Shown piece by piece: positions 52,113 through 62,224 of a DNA stretch of 64,000 bases. The stretch is from PALSA-555 sp963731625 (GTDB taxonomy: Bacteria; Actinomycetota; Acidimicrobiia; IMCC26256; PALSA-555). The stretch lies in assembly GCA_963731625.1 (NCBI GenBank), contig CAVSWH010000001.1, positions 124,001 to 188,000 of the forward strand, written 5' to 3'. The position numbers and the translations under genes were made by a program. Each line of letters starts with the position of its first letter. Position 1 is the stretch's first letter. The notes under the pieces were generated by a model that ran no database searches, was not told the DNA's origin, and worked only from the letters and a program-made list of their open reading frames with translations.

Positions 52113-52607
52113 GCCGGGGAAGGGTAGTTTGTCGCCCCCCGGTTACAGCGTCGATGGGTGCGCTGGTACGACGCGCTGACAATCGCTCCGAGCACCGTCT
52201 GCGGGTGTCCCGGCCCCGTGTTCCCGAACCCCGTTCCGGGATTGGCGTCGGTTCCACCGTCGGCGCTTCGGACGCGCTCACCCGCGTGCCACGCCGATAC
52301 CCGACGGGGCGTCGATGGCGGCCACCGCCAGCACCGTCAGGACGACGTCGGCGGGCCCAGAACCGCTCGTTCGCCGTACGTGGCGCCAGCGTGAAGAGCG
52401 CCACGACCACTGGGAGGAGCAGGGGGAACAGGAGCGTGCGACGCTGTGCACTGTTAGCACAGGCCTGTCGCGGATGACTCGCATCGCGTCAATCGCGCCA
52501 CCGCCGCTGCACTCGGGAGCGACGGATACGATCCGGGCCGACGCGGTTCAGAATCACCGACCGGGATCGTCCGTCCGTGACGCGACGATCGGCGTCGCGA
52601 GGACGCA
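52113..52607. other. 495-bp intergenic region with possible decayed membrane gene
   Basis: Divergent region between two GT-C-like genes. On the minus strand two hydrophobic segments in different frames (LLFPLLLPVVVALFTLAP near 52385-52440, and DVVLTVLAVAAIDAP near 52300-52350) read like consecutive membrane helices separated by a frameshift, so part of a lost membrane protein may remain. Evidence is weak and could be chance; no intact gene is supportable. Confidence 0.3.
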
Positions 52608-54332
52608 ATGACGGATCTGGCCGGGGCTCGAGCAGCGCCGACGGACATAGCCCGGCACAGCCGGCGAGGTCGACTGGTCGAAGCCGCCTCCGTCGTCGCC
52701 GGATCGCTCGTTGCGGCGATCGGGTTCACGTGGCCGTTGGTCCTGCATCTGCAGACTCGGGCGCGCGACCTGATCGACACGCTCTTCCAGGCCTGGACGA
52801 TCGATTGGGTCCAGTACGCCGTCGAGCACGGCCACAACCCGTACAACGCGAACATCTTCCTGCCTCAGCACACAACCCTCGCGTACTCCGACACGCTGAT
52901 CGGCGTCGCGGTGCCGACGCTGCCGTTGCGCTGGCTCGGCATGTCGCCCATCGGCGTCCTCAACGTGACGCTGCTTCTCGGATTCGCGCTCTCCGCGGCG
53001 GCCGCCTATCTCTTCGTCCGGATGGTCACGGGCTCCCGTCTGGCCGCCGCCGTCGGCGGCGCCGGCTACGCGTTCGGGCCCTTCGGCGCGCTGGCCGCCC
53101 GGCATGTACACGTGGCCATGCGTCCCGGCGTGCCGCTCGCCGCGGCAGCGGCCTGGTGGCTCGCCGATCGCGCCCGGGCACGCGAGCGAGTGGTCCTCCC
53201 CGCCGTAGCACTCGTCGCCGTCGTGGCGTGGTCCGGGACGGTGTCGTTCTATCCCGCTGTCTTCGCGATCGTGACCGCAGCCGTGGTGCTCCTCGTCCGC
53301 TGCGCGTCGCTCGGCAGACGTGGGATCGTCGCCGCCGGCGGCGCGCTCGCCGCGTCCGCCGGGTCGCTGATCCTCCTTGCGATACCGAACCTGCAGGTCG
53401 CGGCGCGCGACCCGAGCTACCACTTCTCCCTCGCGGCGTTCGGTCCGGGCGACGCCAACTTCTTCCGCGCCGAACCCGGGCTGGTGGTGTGGGGCCACAT
53501 CCTCGGTCTGACCTCGAGCGACACGTTGCGCAACGGCGTCTTCCCTGGGGTCACGCTGGTGCTGCTCGCCCTCGTCGGCGCGGTCGACGCCTGGCGGTCG
53601 GGTGGCCGAGCCCGCCTCGCCGCGGCCACTGGCGTGGCACTCGTCGGCGTCGGCGGGTTGATGGCGGTCGGCACGTCGGCGACGGGCTGGCGGCAGTACG
53701 CGCCGTACCGCCTGCTCTACGAGCTCGGCCCGCCGTTCAACGCGCTGCGCGACGAGGCGCGCGGCTGGATGATCGGGCTTTGCGGACTCGGGCTCCTCGC
53801 CGGGTTCGGGGCGATAGCCCTCGTTCGGTGGATCCAGCCCCGCGTCGGCCGATGGGCCCACGTCGTCCCGGCCATCGTCGCGACGACCCTCGTGCTGCTC
53901 ATCCTGCTCGAGGGGTACGACCCGTGGTTCCACCGGCCGATCGCCCGGATCGCGCCCGTGGAGAGCGCCTTGGCGCAACGCACCGCCGGCGGTGTGGTGT
54001 ATCTCCCGATGAACCCGTCTGCGCAGCTCGACATCTCCATCTTCCAGCAGCCGCTCGACCTCTACGACGACACCGTCGATCACCGGCCGACGCCGAACGG
54101 GTACAGCGGCTACATCCCTCCGTCGTACGTCGCCGAGTCGCGGGTCCTCCACGCGCTGCCCGGCCCGGCCGCCCTGTCGCTGCTCCGCCACCTCGGCGTG
54201 CGCTACGTCGTCGTCCACCCGACCGTCGAGGGAACGCCGTGGTCGGCGCTGCGGAACCCCCACGCCGCGTTGCCGCTTCGCTACCTCGGTCGTTTTGGGA
54301 GCGACCTGCTGTACGAGGTCCCGAGCGGCTGA
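52608..54332 (+). CDS. Large GT-C-like/YfhO-like membrane protein
   Basis: A 574-residue protein with about eleven helices up to residue 430 and a C-terminal extracytoplasmic domain (YDPWFHRPIARI ... GVRYVVVHPTVEGTPW). The first loop carries DLIDTLFQAWTIDWVQYAVEHGHNPYNANIFLP, resembling GT-C or YfhO proteins, in which acidic residues after helix 1 bind the donor. ATG at 52608. Function inferred only from fold and the surrounding envelope genes. Confidence 0.75.
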   Translation: MTDLAGARAAPTDIARHSRRGRLVEAASVVAGSLVAAIGFTWPLVLHLQTRARDLIDTLFQAWTIDWVQYAVEHGHNPYNANIFLPQHTTLAYSDTLIGVAVPTLPLRWLGMSPIGVLNVTLLLGFALSAAAAYLFVRMVTGSRLAAAVGGAGYAFGPFGALAARHVHVAMRPGVPLAAAAAWWLADRARARERVVLPAVALVAVVAWSGTVSFYPAVFAIVTAAVVLLVRCASLGRRGIVAAGGALAASAGSLILLAIPNLQVAARDPSYHFSLAAFGPGDANFFRAEPGLVVWGHILGLTSSDTLRNGVFPGVTLVLLALVGAVDAWRSGGRARLAAATGVALVGVGGLMAVGTSATGWRQYAPYRLLYELGPPFNALRDEARGWMIGLCGLGLLAGFGAIALVRWIQPRVGRWAHVVPAIVATTLVLLILLEGYDPWFHRPIARIAPVESALAQRTAGGVVYLPMNPSAQLDISIFQQPLDLYDDTVDHRPTPNGYSGYIPPSYVAESRVLHALPGPAALSLLRHLGVRYVVVHPTVEGTPWSALRNPHAALPLRYLGRFGSDLLYEVPSG

Positions 54333-54362
54333 CCTCTGACGGCGGACTCGGTCGTCGCGCCG

Positions 54363-56702
54363 TCAGAAATCGACGCCCGCGGCCGGCCAGCGGCCGACGG
54401 CGGCGTGGGCGAACGCCACGAGGTAGGCCGCGCCGGCGACGACCGTGGCGATCGCGAACCCGAACTGGATGGCCAGCGTGACCCCGAGCACCGAGGCGAG
54501 CACGGAGGCGACGCCGTTGACGCCCCACGCGTACGGGACGCTGTCCGGGTAGAGCGACTTGAAGCGCCGCAGGCCGATCGGCATCGCCATCCCGAGGACG
54601 AGGCCGAACGGCAGCAGCAGCAGCACCGAGATGAGGACCCGCGCGGCGAACGGCAGACCGATGAGCGAACTGAAGAGCGGCTGCAGGGTGTACGCGCTGG
54701 CGAGCACGATCGCCGCCGCGGCGCCGAGGGCGATGAGCAGGGCCGTTCGTGGGACCCGAAAGCGGTTCGAGATCTGTGACCCGATTCCGCTGAAGACCAG
54801 CAGCGCGAAGAGGACGACCGAGAGGGCGTACGTCGGGAACCCGAGGAACAGCACGAACCGTTGCGTCAGGACGATCTCAAGCACCAGATAGCCGACGCCG
54901 ATCGCCACGAAGTACAGGAGCCCGCTTCCCCGCGGCCTGCGCTCGCGACGGACGAGGAAGAGCGGGAGGACGAAGGCCACGACCGAGAGCAAGGCGAGGA
55001 TCCCGAGGGTGAGCATCAGGATCGTGTACGGCGAGGTGGCGAAGAAGTAGCCCGATCCTTCGCTTCCGACTTGGGTCAGCCGCTGCATGTTGAAGAAGAA
55101 CGGCTTGTTGTCGGTCGGGGGGCACACGTTGAGGTGGTAGCTGTGACAGAAGCTGTCGATGCTCGGCGCCGCCGCCAGCTGACGCCACGCGCCGACGTAC
55201 GGACCACCGGGCGCGTACGCGACACCCTCGCCCCGCTGGAGCGCGAGCGTTCTGATTTGCGCGAGCTCCTGGGGCGTGAACGGCTTGAGCTTTCCGAGCA
55301 CGGTGCCGAACTGCTCCCCGAGGATGTCGCGTCCGAGGATCACGACGACGTTCCGGGACGGGTCCTGCACGCCGTGGTGCTGGAGCGACGCGAGCATCAG
55401 CACGGTCGCGCGCATGGCCTCGTCGCCGACGAGCTTGACGAGTCGGCTCACGTTGAGCACGCCGTTGGGCGTGAGGTGGTTCAGGTACTCCTCGAACGCC
55501 TCTTCGGTGTAGAGGTTGTTCTCGGTCAGCGCGAACCCTGCCGCGCCCGATGCGCTGAGCGTGTCGGTGAAGCTGAGCTGAATCTGGTCGTATTTCGTCG
55601 ACCGGGCCGCGAGGATGGCACGGCCGTCGCCGATCGTGGTGTGGACCTTCGGTCTCGAATAGGGGGACCCTGAGACGCTGCCGAGGTTCTCGTCCACGAC
55701 CTTCGGGATGTCCTTGTTGACCTCGATGACGTCCACGCTCCGCTGGCCCGAGCTCAACGCGTTGTAGATGTCACGGCCGCCGCCGCCGCCGATCACCAGC
55801 GCGCGGCCGTTCGGCGTCAGGGTGTACCCGACGCTCTGAGGTCCCAGGTGCAGCTGCTGCCAGCCGGGGATCGCATCGCCCCTCACCTTGACCACGGGCG
55901 CGTAGACGCGGTCGTAGAAGACGGCGGCGAGCCGCGAGTTGTTCGGCAGCTCGTAGCCGATCACCCGGCTCAGCGGGTTCCACTTGTCGGCGACCTGCCC
56001 AGGATTGGGGCCGACGTTGTAGTGGGGCGGAAGAAAGAGGATGGAGCTGGAGAGCGACAATCCGATCAGGACGACCCCGACCGCGGTGGTCCCCAACCCG
56101 GCGAGACGCTCCCGTGGCGCCGGGCCAGCGAAGAGGACCGCGGCGGCGGCGGCGACCGCGCCGAGCACCACGATGAGCGTCGGCGCGTCGATGATCGACA
56201 TGAGCGGCACGACCAGCACGGCGCCGAGCCCGGCGCCGACCAGGTCGGCGGCATACACGCTCCCGATCCAGCGGGTGTAGCCGGTGATCGTGAGCGCGAT
56301 GACGACGCCACCCGCGATCGACGGCAGCGCCGACAGGACGCACGCCGCGGTGAGCGTGAGGATGAATGGCAGGTTCTCGCCGAAGTGCTGGCTGATGCGG
56401 TCGCCCGTGCTGAAGTCGAGATGGATGAAGACGAACGGCAGCAGGATCAGCAGCGCGCCGAACAGCGCACACCACAGCGCCAGCATGCGGTTGAGCGGTA
56501 TCCGGTTGAACCAGTTCGGGAACAGGTACACGGCCAAGGCACCTGCGCCCGTCCCGAGCAAGCCGAGCGAGATCGCAAGGAACGAGAAGTGGTACGCCAT
56601 CACCGCGGAGAGCAGTCGCGTCAAGACGACCTGCAAACCGAGCGTGCACCCCGCCACGAGCGCGACCGCGAGCAGCGCGCGACGCGGCGGGCGGGCGGTC
56701 AT
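54363..56702 (-). CDS. Membrane protein with spermidine-synthase-like domain (copy 3)
   Basis: A 779-residue relative of the tandem pair at 42.8-47.8 kb, with N-terminal helices (8-225), a Rossmann SpeE-like middle with VIGGGGGRDIYNAL, VDVIEVNKDIP, IGDGRAILAA and YDQIQLSFTDTLS, and C-terminal helices (580-770). The glycine loop is closer to SpeE than in copies 1 and 2 but the Asp of GGGDG is replaced by Gly. ATG at 56702. More divergent than the tandem copies, hence an older duplication. Divergent from a 546-residue GT-C-like gene. Confidence 0.85.
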   Translation of the reverse strand: MTARPPRRALLAVALVAGCTLGLQVVLTRLLSAVMAYHFSFLAISLGLLGTGAGALAVYLFPNWFNRIPLNRMLALWCALFGALLILLPFVFIHLDFSTGDRISQHFGENLPFILTLTAACVLSALPSIAGGVVIALTITGYTRWIGSVYAADLVGAGLGAVLVVPLMSIIDAPTLIVVLGAVAAAAAVLFAGPAPRERLAGLGTTAVGVVLIGLSLSSSILFLPPHYNVGPNPGQVADKWNPLSRVIGYELPNNSRLAAVFYDRVYAPVVKVRGDAIPGWQQLHLGPQSVGYTLTPNGRALVIGGGGGRDIYNALSSGQRSVDVIEVNKDIPKVVDENLGSVSGSPYSRPKVHTTIGDGRAILAARSTKYDQIQLSFTDTLSASGAAGFALTENNLYTEEAFEEYLNHLTPNGVLNVSRLVKLVGDEAMRATVLMLASLQHHGVQDPSRNVVVILGRDILGEQFGTVLGKLKPFTPQELAQIRTLALQRGEGVAYAPGGPYVGAWRQLAAAPSIDSFCHSYHLNVCPPTDNKPFFFNMQRLTQVGSEGSGYFFATSPYTILMLTLGILALLSVVAFVLPLFLVRRERRPRGSGLLYFVAIGVGYLVLEIVLTQRFVLFLGFPTYALSVVLFALLVFSGIGSQISNRFRVPRTALLIALGAAAAIVLASAYTLQPLFSSLIGLPFAARVLISVLLLLPFGLVLGMAMPIGLRRFKSLYPDSVPYAWGVNGVASVLASVLGVTLAIQFGFAIATVVAGAAYLVAFAHAAVGRWPAAGVDF

Positions 56703-56808
56703 GAGCGGCGCATCTTAGTGGTGAGGCGTCACCGCACAGCCGCAGGCGCTCGGTACGTGTCGAGCGCGATCGACACCAGTACGCTCCAGCGAACGCTCGG
56801 AGGAGTGA

Positions 56809-58449
56809 GTGAGGCCGACCACCGCGCCGGATTCAGTTGCAGCGAGCACGGTGGCGAGCGGCAGCGCTCGCACGCCGCGGTCGCGGACGCTGGTGCCCGC
56901 CGATGCGTTGTTCGCGCTCGGCCTCGGCACCCTGCTCGCCTACGCCGGGTGGCTCGGCCGCGACCTGTGGTTCTTCTCTGATGACTGGGACATCATCGCC
57001 TTCCACCACAACGGCGCGTACCTCACGCCCTACAACGGCCATCTGTGGCTCGTCCCGATCGCGATCTTCCACTCGCTCTACGTGACGGCCGGCCTCGGCT
57101 CGTACGCCCCGTACCAGGTGGTCGGCTTCGTGGGCTACGCGCTGCTCGGGATCGTCTTCTACGTCTACGCCCGGCGACGGATCGCGCCACTGCTCGCGGC
57201 ACTCGCGGCGCTGTCGGTGATGTGGTACTCGACCGCGCAGTACAACCTGCTGTTCCCGCTGCTCGTCAACTTCTCGCTGCCGCTGGTCTGCACGGTCGGC
57301 ATCTGGATGCTGCTGGACCGGGACTCGCGACGGGCCGACCTCGGCGGCGGCGTCCTCCTCGCCGTCGCCTTGGCGACGAACAGCGTCGGCCTGGTCACGG
57401 TGGCTGTCGTCGCGACGGAGCTGCTGGTCCGGCGGGCGCCGATCCGTCGCTGGCTTCCCTTCGTCCCGCCGTTCGCGCTGTGGCTCGTCTGGTACGCGGC
57501 GTACCACACGCCGATGGCGGGTCCCGGTGGCGCCGGGGCGGTCCTGCGCTACGCGCTGCACGAGATCCAGGCGACCTTCGCCGGCTTCGCCGGAGGTTCG
57601 AGCGGCCTCGGCGACGTGCTGCTGGCGGGGACGGTCATCCTGTTCGCGCTCGCGATCGTGCGGTGGCACTCGTTCAACGCACGCGCCGCCGCCGCGCTCG
57701 CCGGATTCGGCGCGTTCGCGCTCCTCACGGCGTACACCCGGCAGGGCTTCGTCCCACCGGTCGTCGCCACCACGCCGCGGTATCTCTGGCTGGACTCCTT
57801 TTTCCTCGTGGCGGCACTCGTCGAGGTGCTGCGGCCGATTCGGTCGATTCGATATGTCGCGGTCGTCGGCGCTGTGCTCGTCATCGTCGGCGGGGTGACG
57901 CTCGTCGGCAACTTGCGCTCGTACCACGAGCAGGTCGTCACGGGTGCCCATACGACGCGCACGTACCTCACGGCCGTCGAGGCGATCCCCGACCGGATCA
58001 ACCGACGTCGGTTGCTTCCTGTCAGCTACATCCCGGTGAGCGTCGGGGCGTACCTCACGGCCGTCCACCACTTGGGTTCCCCGATCCCCGACAACCTTCC
58101 GTCGAGTCAGCTCGGCACCGAGGCCGACCGTGCCGGCGCGGACAAGTGGATGATCACTGACCTCGGACTCGAGTTTCAGCCGGTGCCCGCACCGCCGAGC
58201 TCGGGCTGCACCCAACTGGCGGCGGGCGTTGCCGCCCGCGGCCTCGAGGTGCGCGGCCCCGCGACCGTGCTCGTGCAGCCCACGACGGCGCCGGTCGCCT
58301 GGACGCTTCGACGCCTCGCCCGGAACGGCGTGCCGCAGGGCTCGATCCCGCCGGGCGCGCTCGAGAGCCTCCAGATTCCACGCGACGACTCGTCACGGCC
58401 GTGGCACGTGCAGATCGCCGCCCCCGCGACCGTCTCGGTCTGCGAGTGA
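56809..58449 (+). CDS. GT-C-like membrane protein, 546 residues (paralogue 1)
   Basis: A 546-residue polytopic protein with about eleven helices. The first loop is LGRDLWFFSDDWDIIAFHHNGAYLTPYNGHLWLVP, a double-acidic pattern like GT-C donor loops. The C-terminal 150 residues form an extracytoplasmic domain ending FSVCE-like (APATVSVCE). GTG at 56809 after GGAGGAG. It has an equally long paralogue at 62225. It ends one base before the convergent methyltransferase gene. Donor and acceptor unknown. Confidence 0.75.
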   Translation: MRPTTAPDSVAASTVASGSARTPRSRTLVPADALFALGLGTLLAYAGWLGRDLWFFSDDWDIIAFHHNGAYLTPYNGHLWLVPIAIFHSLYVTAGLGSYAPYQVVGFVGYALLGIVFYVYARRRIAPLLAALAALSVMWYSTAQYNLLFPLLVNFSLPLVCTVGIWMLLDRDSRRADLGGGVLLAVALATNSVGLVTVAVVATELLVRRAPIRRWLPFVPPFALWLVWYAAYHTPMAGPGGAGAVLRYALHEIQATFAGFAGGSSGLGDVLLAGTVILFALAIVRWHSFNARAAAALAGFGAFALLTAYTRQGFVPPVVATTPRYLWLDSFFLVAALVEVLRPIRSIRYVAVVGAVLVIVGGVTLVGNLRSYHEQVVTGAHTTRTYLTAVEAIPDRINRRRLLPVSYIPVSVGAYLTAVHHLGSPIPDNLPSSQLGTEADRAGADKWMITDLGLEFQPVPAPPSSGCTQLAAGVAARGLEVRGPATVLVQPTTAPVAWTLRRLARNGVPQGSIPPGALESLQIPRDDSSRPWHVQIAAPATVSVCE

Positions 58450-58450
58450 A

Positions 58451-59758
58451 CTACGGGATCCGAGGCCAGTCAGGTCCTTTGCTCTTGCCCGCCAGCGACT
58501 CGCGTGACACCACCTCGATCGTCGGGAGCGGGAAGAGCATCTTCACTCCGGCCTCGATCGTGTCGCGCTCCCGCTCGAGGAACTCCTCACGGAAGTGCCA
58601 CGGCAGCACGAGGTAGTAGTCGGGTCGCATCGCCCGTGACTCTTCCTCGCTGACGATCGGGATGTCGGTGCCGAGGGTCCGGGCACCGTGCTTCTCCTCG
58701 TTCCGGTCGGCGGCACAGTCGATGATGGTGTGGTCGATGCCGCACCACTGCAGCAGCACGTTGCCCTTCGTCGAGGCGCCATAGACGTGGATGCGTTGAC
58801 CTGACTGCTTGATCACTCGGAGCAGCGCACGGAGCTCCTCGCGGTGCGCGTCGATTCGCCCCTGGAACGCGCTGTACGGACGATCCGTGTCGAGCTCGAG
58901 CTCGAACTCACGCTGACGGAGCACGTCGAGCTGCCGGCTTCCCTCCCCTGTGCTCCCCGCGTAGTTGTCACTGTGGGTGGCGTAGCAGCGAATGCTGCCG
59001 CCGTTGATCGAGTTCAGCGAGGCGTCGAAGACGCGCATCCCGGCGCGCTCGAGGATGTACTCGAGCACGCCGAGGGAGTAGTACTCGAGATGCTCATGGC
59101 AGATCACGTCGTACGCGTTCTGCTCGAGCATGGTGGGCATGTAGGCGACCTCGAAGATCCAGATCCCGGTCGGCGTGAGGAGCTTCTTCACCTCCGTGAC
59201 GAATCGGACGGGGTCCTCGACGTCGTAGAACATCGCGATGGACGTGATGACGTCGAAGCGCGCGCCACCGGTTCGGGCCTCCAGCTCCTTGGAGGGGAAC
59301 AGGTCCTGCACGATCGTGAGGTCGTCGGCTGTCTCGGACGCGATGTCGGAGGGGTCGATCCCGACCCGCGCGAAGCTGTCCGGGTAGGCGTGCAGCAGCG
59401 TGCCGTCGTTGCTCCCAATGTCGAGGACGTGCGCCGTTGCGCCGTCGACAAGCTTCGTCGCCTCCGCGGCGATCTCCTGCAGGTGCACCCGCATCGTGTT
59501 GTTCGTGCCCGACCGGTACCAGTACGCGGAGTACAGGACCCGCGGTGGGGTCGAGTGGAGGAGCTGGAGCAGCCCGCACGCGTGCTCGTCACGTGTCGGG
59601 TCGCAGCGCACCAGCGTGAGCGGTATCCGGCGGTCGGGCGGATAGGGCTTCCCAGGCTTCACGAAGGATCCCTGGAGGTACTGCTCGCCGAGATCGGTCA
59701 CCGGCGTGAGCGCAGGGGACCCACACGCCCGGCATGAGCGCCGATACTTCAGGTGCAC
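58451..59758 (-). CDS. Sugar C-methyltransferase-like protein (NovU/TylC3 type)
   Basis: A 435-residue three-domain methyltransferase. The N-terminal zinc-binding part has Cys9, Cys12 (CRAC), Cys52 and Cys61. The SAM domain shows HVLDIGSNDGTLLHAYP (111-127) and VICHEHLEYYS. The C-terminal half has HVYGASTKGNVLLQWCGID, a nucleotide-sugar-binding-like Rossmann segment typical of Methyltransf_14. These enzymes C-methylate NDP-keto-deoxysugars. Start GTG at 59758. In this glycan region it would make a branched methylated sugar; no deoxysugar pathway genes are visible, so that is inference. Confidence 0.85.
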   Translation of the reverse strand: MHLKYRRSCRACGSPALTPVTDLGEQYLQGSFVKPGKPYPPDRRIPLTLVRCDPTRDEHACGLLQLLHSTPPRVLYSAYWYRSGTNNTMRVHLQEIAAEATKLVDGATAHVLDIGSNDGTLLHAYPDSFARVGIDPSDIASETADDLTIVQDLFPSKELEARTGGARFDVITSIAMFYDVEDPVRFVTEVKKLLTPTGIWIFEVAYMPTMLEQNAYDVICHEHLEYYSLGVLEYILERAGMRVFDASLNSINGGSIRCYATHSDNYAGSTGEGSRQLDVLRQREFELELDTDRPYSAFQGRIDAHREELRALLRVIKQSGQRIHVYGASTKGNVLLQWCGIDHTIIDCAADRNEEKHGARTLGTDIPIVSEEESRAMRPDYYLVLPWHFREEFLERERDTIEAGVKMLFPLPTIEVVSRESLAGKSKGPDWPRIP

Positions 59759-60221
59759 ACGGCTTCCTTCCTCGGGGACCCCTGGCCCGTGGCCAGCGCG
59801 GCGTCGGACAACGCGGCCGGCGCCTGCGCACCTCGGCCGCTCGCCTCAGCCCGGCGGGACGGCCTCGGTGCTCGGGACGCCCGGGCTGCACAAGGTTACG
59901 GGACGCGACCCGGTGCGACTCCACATGGCCGACATCAGCGCACGTCATCTTGTCCCATCGCCCGAGACGGGTCCACTACGACGGCACGTGCACTGGGCCG
60001 ACCGGCGGCTCGTTGGAGTCGAGCGGCGGGGCGCGGGCGGTCCGTGACCGTTCCTCGACCTGGTGGGCGCGGCGGCGTCCTCGCCGGCCCGCGCGAGCGA
60101 GGCGCCGGCCTGGTCGGGAGACGAGGATCGCGGCGACTACCCGGCTAGTGTCCGTACGCCACCGGAGGAACGCGGCACTCGCCGCACCCTCCAGTGTCGC
60201 TCCGCGCATCTGGGCCTGCCG
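59759..60221. other. 463-bp divergent intergenic region
   Basis: Separates the C-methyltransferase and the acyltransferase genes and should hold both promoters. Open frames here are shadow-like (Arg/Ala/Pro-rich) and no conserved protein, tRNA or hairpin was recognised. Confidence 0.4.
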
Positions 60222-62207
60222 ATGACGTCGCACTCGCGAGAAGAGGTTGCGGGCGAGCCGACGCCGGAGCCGGCGCCCTCACTGCGCCACATCCGGGCGC
60301 TGGACGGGGTTCGTGGCGCGGCGATCGTGGCCGTGCTCCTCTTCCACAGCGGATTCCTGAACGGTGGCTATCTGGGCGTCGACCTGTTCTTCGTGCTGTC
60401 CGGCTTTCTCATCACCAGTCTGCTGCTCTCGGAGTGGAGGCAACGGCACGGGGTTCGGCTATCGGCCTTCTGGGCGCGGCGCGCGCGGAGGCTGCTGCCG
60501 GCGCTGTTTCTGATGCTCGGCGGCGTCGCGCTCTACTGCGCCTTCGTCGCGCTGCCCAGCCAAGTAGGTCAGATCCGTGGCGACGAGCTCGCCACGCTCG
60601 GCTACGTGGCGAACTGGCGCCAGATCGTGATCGGCGGCAACTACTTCGCGATCTTCGGGGCACCGTCCCCGCTGAACCACACGTGGAGCCTGGCGATCGA
60701 GGAGCAGTTCTATCTGGTCTGGCCCCTCGTCATCGTCGGGCTGTCCGTGTTGGCCGCGACGAAGCGGCTCGCGCCCAAAGTGTTCGTGACCGCGACGGTG
60801 GGCGCGCTGGCGCTCGGCGCCTACACGATCATCTACTCGCTGGCGGGCGGAAGCGGCGCACGGGTCTACTTCGGGACCGACACCCGCGCCCCGTCGATCC
60901 TGCTCGGGGCGGCGCTCGCGGCCGGTGTGGCCTCTTGGGGGACGGTGCGCTCCACCGCGGGGCGCGCCGCCATCGAGATCCTCGGGCTCGTGGGTGTCGG
61001 ATGGCTGACGTGGGCCTGGCTCTCGCTCGGGGGTCAAGATCCGTTCCTCGAGCGGGGCGGCTTGCTCCTCTGCGGCGTCGCGGGCGTCGCGGTCATCGCC
61101 GCCGCGGCGCATCCCCGGCGTGGGCCGATCGCCGCCGCCCTGTCGTTCCGACCGCTGGTGTGGCTCGGCCTCATCAGCTACGGCGTGTACCTCTGGCACT
61201 GGCCGATCTTCGTGTGGCTCAACCCGGATCGCGTCGGGCTGAACGGCTGGGCGCTCTTCGGCGTGCGCCTCGCCGTCACCCTGGCCGTGAGCGTCGCGTC
61301 CTACGTCCTCGTCGAGCAGCCCATCCGACACGGCGCCCTGCGCGGGTGGCGCATCCGGGTGCTCACGCCAGCAGCCGTGGCCGCGACGCTCGTCGTCGTG
61401 CTCATCGGGACGAGCGGCGCGACGACCGAGCCGACCGTCGCGTCGACGACCGCGTCGGGGCGCCATCTGGTGACCCAGGCGACACCCCCGGCGAGCGTCG
61501 GCGTCCCGCGGATCCTCGTCGTCGGGGACTCCGTCGCCGTCTACCTCGCGCCGTCGCTGACCGAGGTGCAGTCGTCCCTCGGTGTCCAGGCCTTTCCCGC
61601 CGGCGTGCCCTCCTGCGAGGTGCCGCGCGCGCCGTACCACCGCGAGCCCGCCGGCTCGGACGGCCCGCCGAGCGAAGCGATCCCGAACGACCCGCAGTGC
61701 AGCGACTGGCCCACGCGATGGCCCAGCCAGCTCGCGCAGGTCCAGCCCCAAGACGTCGTGCTGCTGCTCGGCTTCCCCGCCGTGGAGGACTTCCAGGTGA
61801 ACGGGGTGTGGCGCACGCCGTGCACCGCCACGTGGAGCAAGTACTACGAGACCGAGGTCAGCGCCGCGCTCAAGACCCTCGCGTCGACAGGCGCCCACGT
61901 GTGGGTCACGACCGCGGCGCCACCCGACGCCTTCTACTTCCCGGCCTCGCTCACGACCCAGACCGGCTGTCTCAACCGGGTGCTGCGGGCCGCCGCGATC
62001 GCGACCCACGCGTCGGTCGTCGACGTCGCGTCGTACGTCTGCCCGAAGGGCCAGTGTCAGCAAAGCATCGACGGCCAAGAGCTCCGCCCCGACGGCTTCC
62101 ACTACTCGGGCGGTGGCGGCGACATCATCGCCCGCTTCCTCATCAGCCACGTGACGCAGCCCGCGCCGCCGACGACGGCGCCGCCGGGCGTGCCGTCCCA
62201 CCACTAG
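60222..62207 (+). CDS. OafA/YrhL-type acyltransferase with SGNH domain
   Basis: A 661-residue membrane acyltransferase. The acyltransferase-3 domain (about 20-400) starts IRALDGVRGAAIVAVLLFHSG with catalytic-type His42, then YLGVDLFFVLSGFLIT and NHTWSLAIEEQFYLVWPL. A C-terminal SGNH domain (about 425-650) has ILVVGDSVAVYL (block I Ser) and RPDGFHYSG (Asp-His of block V). Such proteins O-acylate surface polysaccharides, lipids or peptidoglycan. ATG at 60222 replaces an upstream frame of 53 non-coding codons. It precedes the ATC-start GT-C-like gene by 17 bp. Confidence 0.93.
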   Translation: MTSHSREEVAGEPTPEPAPSLRHIRALDGVRGAAIVAVLLFHSGFLNGGYLGVDLFFVLSGFLITSLLLSEWRQRHGVRLSAFWARRARRLLPALFLMLGGVALYCAFVALPSQVGQIRGDELATLGYVANWRQIVIGGNYFAIFGAPSPLNHTWSLAIEEQFYLVWPLVIVGLSVLAATKRLAPKVFVTATVGALALGAYTIIYSLAGGSGARVYFGTDTRAPSILLGAALAAGVASWGTVRSTAGRAAIEILGLVGVGWLTWAWLSLGGQDPFLERGGLLLCGVAGVAVIAAAAHPRRGPIAAALSFRPLVWLGLISYGVYLWHWPIFVWLNPDRVGLNGWALFGVRLAVTLAVSVASYVLVEQPIRHGALRGWRIRVLTPAAVAATLVVVLIGTSGATTEPTVASTTASGRHLVTQATPPASVGVPRILVVGDSVAVYLAPSLTEVQSSLGVQAFPAGVPSCEVPRAPYHREPAGSDGPPSEAIPNDPQCSDWPTRWPSQLAQVQPQDVVLLLGFPAVEDFQVNGVWRTPCTATWSKYYETEVSAALKTLASTGAHVWVTTAAPPDAFYFPASLTTQTGCLNRVLRAAAIATHASVVDVASYVCPKGQCQQSIDGQELRPDGFHYSGGGGDIIARFLISHVTQPAPPTTAPPGVPSHH

Positions 62208-62224
62208 CGCCGCGGAGCGACCCG

